Below, piece by piece: positions 59,452-64,000 of a stretch of 64,000 nucleotides of DNA. The position numbers and the translations under genes are program-made. A model generated the notes under the pieces. The model made no database searches and was not told where the DNA came from. It worked only from the letters and a program-made list of their open reading frames with translations. Numbering within the stretch: position 1 is the first letter of the stretch; each line of letters begins with the position of its first letter. The DNA is from Adiantum capillus-veneris (lineage: Eukaryota; Streptophyta; Polypodiopsida; Polypodiales; Pteridaceae), in the NCBI GenBank assembly GCA_014529385.2, contig CM043970.1, forward strand, positions 44,436,779-44,500,778, given 5' to 3'.

Positions 59452-61426
59452 ACTTAAAGAGCCCCTAGCTTCTTATGACATTTAAAAGGCTTCACTTTAT
59501 TAAGGTCCACACCATGCGACTTGGCCCGTCCATAACACTAGAAATATGTGTTTGTCTGTTGAGTGGTTTACTACCCTATGGAAAAACTGATCGTGAAGGC
59601 GCTAGGGTTACCTCCCCTGCAACATAGGCGGCCTCACTGTCTCCAAAGAAGAGTCACTCCACTCATGCTGATTCTACTCATTACAAAGGATTGGTGGCCC
59701 ACCTCCCTCCTCTATATAAAGAGGTGAAGGCGCACCTCTGCCCCTCACTTAGCGTTGTTTGATGTTCTGCTAGAATCGTGTGTCTTTTTTACACTAAAGT
59801 ACGGAGCTGGCTACAACAGTAACTCAGGTTGGCCACTCTACCTAGACATATTTCTCTGTAGGTTTTTTTTAAAAAAAAAAGAGAGGAAAGGGGGCATTTT
59901 TGTAATGATGCTAGTTCTTGGTATTGTGGGTCTGCATATAGTTTTCGCTCTAAACCTGGTTATGGTCCCTATTGGACTGTGACTATATATGGTATTGCAA
60001 CATTATTTCTTTCGCTTCTCCTGGGTTTTTGGGTTAATGTTCTAATCTGTGGTTACTGTTAAAATAAGGGGTGTATAATAGTGAAAGTTGCCATTCATAA
60101 TCTCTGATTTTTTGATAGCCACTCTACGTTTACATTGGATTTTGAAAACGATAGCCACTCTACGTTTACATTGCATTTTGATAGCCACTCTACGTTTACA
60201 TTGGATTTTGAAAATGATTCTATTGCCGTTGTACTGAACCTGGCATTACTTTGTTGACTGTATGCCGAACCTACCTTGGTGGTTTAGAAAGCATTAGAAT
60301 GTTGCTCGATTTACTTGTTACTGTCGCTTCTTTTTGAGAAGCTTGACTATTAAATAGCTATGGATACTTACATGGTTTGGATTTGTTTAGTGCGCATTGA
60401 TTGGGATTGGGTGGATGATGATGTTTTTGTGTCCTACTGCACTCTGATGTTTCCTTTAAAAAAACACACACATCATTAGGATATGGTACCTTGGTGCACA
60501 CTATGGCAATTCTTGGCCTGTACTTTGGTATGGTTAGGATGATGAATAGTATTGTTTTTTCATTCACTTGGCCAGATGTTGCTCCAGTTAAAGCTTTGGT
60601 TATTGTTATGATGCTAGTACTTTAAACATAATATGTCCTTTTTTCGCAGAAAACTTCATGGATTCGGAATAAGGCCTGGTTTTTAGCAGCCCCCCTTGAT
60701 ACTTGGATGGCTTAAGTGAAGTATATGGTAAATGATGTACAAATTGAGGGATGATTTGGGGACCATTCACTATGATAGGTATCTAACGTAATAGCAAGTC
60801 CAAACGAGCTTGAGATATTTTTAAAAAAAATTGTAAATAAAACTTTTTATAAACTTCATTTGATGTAGCTTTCATAAACTGGTAAAAATGGTTGAAAAGA
60901 AAAAAAGGGGGGATTTTGACACTTGGATTAGAAGGAGTGATGACCTTCTAATCAAAATGATACTCTTTTACTAAGGAACTTTGGGATTCTTTTAAGTAAA
61001 TAAGAGAAAATATTTGCTAAAAATTAATACTTTGGACTAAAGCTTGTAAAGTTTTTTTTATAAAAGTTTGTAAGATGCACATAGATAATAACTGGTATAG
61101 TTCATTGATACCTGTAAAACACATCCAAGGCTAATTGAATTGTTGTCTTGTTTGGATGGATGCAAGTAAGGACTCTATCCCATCTTGGAAAATGTTTTTT
61201 TTTTGGCTTTAGCAAGTTGTCCGTCACACAAATTACACATACACTTACTGCAAGGGAAGTTCTTTTGTTATTTATATACTGGAATGAGGCTTCATTATTA
61301 CAAACATTGTACAAAGATAATTTTAAGGCTAAGTTGTTTTTGTACTTATCAATTTCTCTTTTGTAAACCCAGTTATCTTTTGAATGTAAAAAGTTCAGTT
61401 ATGTCTTATTACTTATTATAGAACAG

Positions 61427-61474
<48 letters not shown>
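59400..61474 (+). repeat. 2-kb repeat of RT element, third copy
   Basis: Inverted copy of 17166-19198, with CA tracts at about 59413-59446 and 61430-61474 at the ends and the TATATAAAG box at 59713-59721. A roughly 45-bp segment (TAGCCACTCTACGTTTACATT) is repeated three times at 60115-60205, unlike in the other copies. Confidence 0.8.
59713..59721 (+). promoter_or_regulatory. TATA box in third 2-kb repeat
   Basis: TCTATATAAAGAGG, same context as at 18819 and 25586. Confidence 0.5.
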
Positions 61475-61478
<4 letters not shown>

Positions 61479-61989
61479 AGCATAGAATTGATAGAGACAA
61501 GATGTCAGAGGGTGTAAGAACATGAAAGAGAAGATGTAGATTTAATGAAGGAGTACACAACAAACATAGAATAGCTTAAGAGAGGGGAGATAGAAAATTG
61601 AGAACATCTACACAAGAAAGGATCCCAAACTCTACGGAACCTTTCTTGGAGTTGGTATTTGATATTTTGATTTATTATTGGTGCCAAATTTGGAGGCCCC
61701 TCTTTTACACTTTAGTTCCACTTTAGTTATGAGTGATACACACTAGTTATTGTATGACCCTCTTAAGGTGGGTTCTCGCTGTCCTATTTACAAAGGAGCC
61801 ATAGTGACTTATTTCTAGAATACTATGCTAGGAGAAAATGATTGAGAACTATTACTTGCTAGCGCCTCCTCGTCAACTCCCAGAGTTCCAATCTACAAAC
61901 CATCATGCACTCAATGTTAGTAAAATTCAAATAGATAGCACATAATTAACCATTAAGCCAGCTATCCCAAATGCATTTAACCACATGCA

Positions 61990-63220
61990 ACAGGAAGGTG
62001 CCCAGTCTTATAACATCCCTCCCACGAGGGATAGCAACTGTCCTCAGTTGCTCACTAAAGAATCAACTGGACTGTTGTTAGGAGTTTTTGAGAAGAAGTG
62101 ATTGTGCATATGTACATACCCATGCATGGTGCATCGAATAAATAATTTCCTATTTTCCAGAGCCAGGTGGTTACGTGGGGCCCACATGTGTACATGTAGG
62201 ACAACGTATACATAGTGCGTCGATTTTCACTATCACCAGTACGAGTGTGTTTTTTCTATAATAATGAGGAGTTGGTAGCACATAAAACTTCTCAAGGAAG
62301 CTATCCGTGGGCCGATGACATGAGGTAAGCAGGTGCATTAGATGGCATCTAGTGCGACAGGAGGTCGAATGGGGTCAAGACTTGCACATGGATAAGTACG
62401 GACACAGCTTGGGTGTTTTCTTGTGATGATTATGCAGAAAGGTCATCATGAGGACTATATTTGTGGGCCACTTCACGTGGTTGGGGGATGCATTATTGGA
62501 AAAAGTTGAGTGCAAGGTGTGCAGATGATGCAAAAAGGTAACAAAAATGCTTGTGTGGCCAGTTTCTGGCCTGTTCGGGGTCCGTTTGAGGTCAACTAAA
62601 AGGCCAAAGGTGCCCAAGGGATAAAGTGAAGTGTGTACACTGATAAATTCGAGAGAAGACCAAAACAAACGTGGAGAGAAGAGGAGGAACAACCGCAACT
62701 CATTTTTTGCTATTTTTGGAGCTTGTTTTGGCCATCAACTGCTCATCCGAGGTCAGATTTGAGCACTTTGATATTGTAGACTGGGGTTTTTTGCCGCTCC
62801 AAAAGCAATGGCGCTGTCTATTTTTCCAAATTTCTCACTATTTTTTTGCTATTTTGGCTATGTAAGTTCCTCCTATGAGAGCGAAACCTTTGCTCAAATT
62901 TGTAGTTGTATCTGGCATATTTCATCCATATTGTGTGAGTTATTTTCCCCATTGGTGTTGGCCGAAGATCAATTGTATATAAAAATAAAAAATATTTCTC
63001 TTTTGAGCTGAGTTTTTGTGTGTGTGTGTCTTTGTGTTGAGTGGGAAAATGGATAGTCTCTCTCCTCTCACTCCATTGGTGTGTTCCTTGTCTCGGCTAG
63101 GTGGGTTGTGTAAGCCAAGTGGTGTCCCATAGTGTGTGTGTGTATTATCCCAAGAGTGTGTGTCGGGTGATCATAGAGGCATTGTGTGTGTGTTTCCATC
63201 CTGGCCCGCTCACATTCTTT
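61990..63220 (+). mobile_element. Putative gypsy LTR, inverted copy
   Basis: Copy of 15421-16650. It keeps an intact TATATAAAA near 62975, a GT tract near 63017, then the PBS-like site TGGTGCCCC at 63221-63229. The LTR ends are not proven. Confidence 0.35.
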
Positions 63221-63229
63221 TGGTGCCCC
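63221..63229 (+). other. Candidate primer-binding site
   Basis: TGGTGCCCCAACGGAGG. The inverted-copy equivalent (15411-15420) reads TGGTGCCCCCACGGAGG. Confidence 0.35.
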
Positions 63230-64000
63230 AACGGAGGATCTTCTTCGAGTACCTTAAGATTGGGAGTACAGATTGCAGATTATAGGTTACAGGTTATAGG
63301 TTACAAGTACATGTATAGGTACATGTACAGGTGATTCACACAGGTACAAGTAGCTGGAGTAGAGTGATGCTCTGGCAAGTGGGAGTCACTTGGAGTTTCC
63401 GTGGGTATGCATCATTTGGTGCATGTTTGAGTGCATTGTCTGGTATTGTACGTTACTTGTGGATACTGCCATTGTGTGCCTTTGTGGAGCCATACTTGGT
63501 TTTATTTGGCAGTCCTAGCCATTTTTGAGACTTGGTCTGTAAGATAGTCATTTTTGAGACGACTATACGGGATTTGCATAAGCTTTCCTGAGAGGGTCGT
63601 TAATGTGAGGTTTTATTGAGCTGGGGGATTCTCAAATGTGAGATCCTTTCGGTGATATAGGTGGCTGGAGCACCCTTTTTGTGACCTCGCCATAGGCTAT
63701 GTACAAGTGATTTTTACTTGATGGTTGGTTTCTATTGTTGGCAGGTTATGCATACATATACACTCTCTATTTTTGGTTTTTATTGCTCTACTTCCGAGGA
63801 AACTCTACCAAAAAATTTCCAAGTTGTGATGGCTGGATTTTTGGTCTTTTAAGCCATTTATGCTGTTATGCTGCTGAAATTTTGGCAAAATCAGAGGATA
63901 AGTTAGGTGTGCCTTCTTGGGAGCTGCATGGTTGGCTTTATTGGATGATCAAAACGGACCTCAGTTCACTTTTTTTCATTTTGCACAAAGAATCAAGAAA

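Larger units (their letters stand above)
58296..64000. repeat. Large inverted repeat arm, copy 2
   Basis: Reverse complement of 14650-20735. It starts inside RT motif C (DVLSIN) and runs to the window edge, so its far breakpoint is not visible. Confidence 0.9.

Overview
This looks like nuclear DNA of a land plant with a large, repeat-rich genome. It holds both main plant LTR-retrotransposon superfamilies (Ty1/copia and Ty3/gypsy), a CACTA transposase with the plant TNP2/DUF4218/DUF4216 layout, GT-AG introns, long GA/CT and GT/CA microsatellites and a degenerate TTTAGGG-like tract. A chromosomal reverse transcriptase of Penelope-like type, rarely reported in angiosperms, makes me lean towards a fern, lycophyte or gymnosperm; that is inference. 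I see no intact host gene, tRNA, rRNA or CRISPR array. Nearly every coding region carries stops or frameshifts.

Layout. 1-4629 holds a truncated non-autonomous copia-like element (minus) and a CACTA transposase pseudogene (plus). 4270-8044 holds a gypsy-like LTR, a candidate primer-binding site and a gypsy gag, then a copia-type gag scrap. 8045-11547 is mostly simple sequence with a telomere-like tract. 11548-14502 is a gypsy gag-pol fragment (plus) abutting a different gypsy gag (minus). 14550-17165 looks like the LTR and leader of that minus-strand gypsy element. 17166-25922 is a reverse-transcriptase element (minus) lying between two roughly 2-kb direct repeats, each with a TATA box pointing into the element. 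27385-32400 is a copia element (minus) whose integrase is split by a foldback Mutator-like element (30118-31342). 32590-38100 holds acidic and coiled-coil retroelement-like ORFs behind a second gypsy-like LTR.

38205-46900 is the most unusual part. It has three multi-exon genes: a transposase-like gene of no family I can name (plus), an acidic hypothetical gene (minus), and, divergent from that, a gene (plus) whose conceptual product joins a histone H3-like domain, a Ulp1/SENP-like C48 protease domain and an FCP1/NIF-type phosphatase-like domain. I infer that they belong to one decayed, undescribed DNA transposon.

47478-50310 is a complete non-autonomous copia-type element with 323-bp LTRs, PBS, polypurine tract and 5-bp target duplication. 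From 48446 onward the window repeats its own beginning: 48446-57266 is a direct copy of 1-4629 plus 12661-14549, and 58296-64000 is an inverted copy of 14650-20735. The window therefore records a segmental duplication followed by deletion and inversion.
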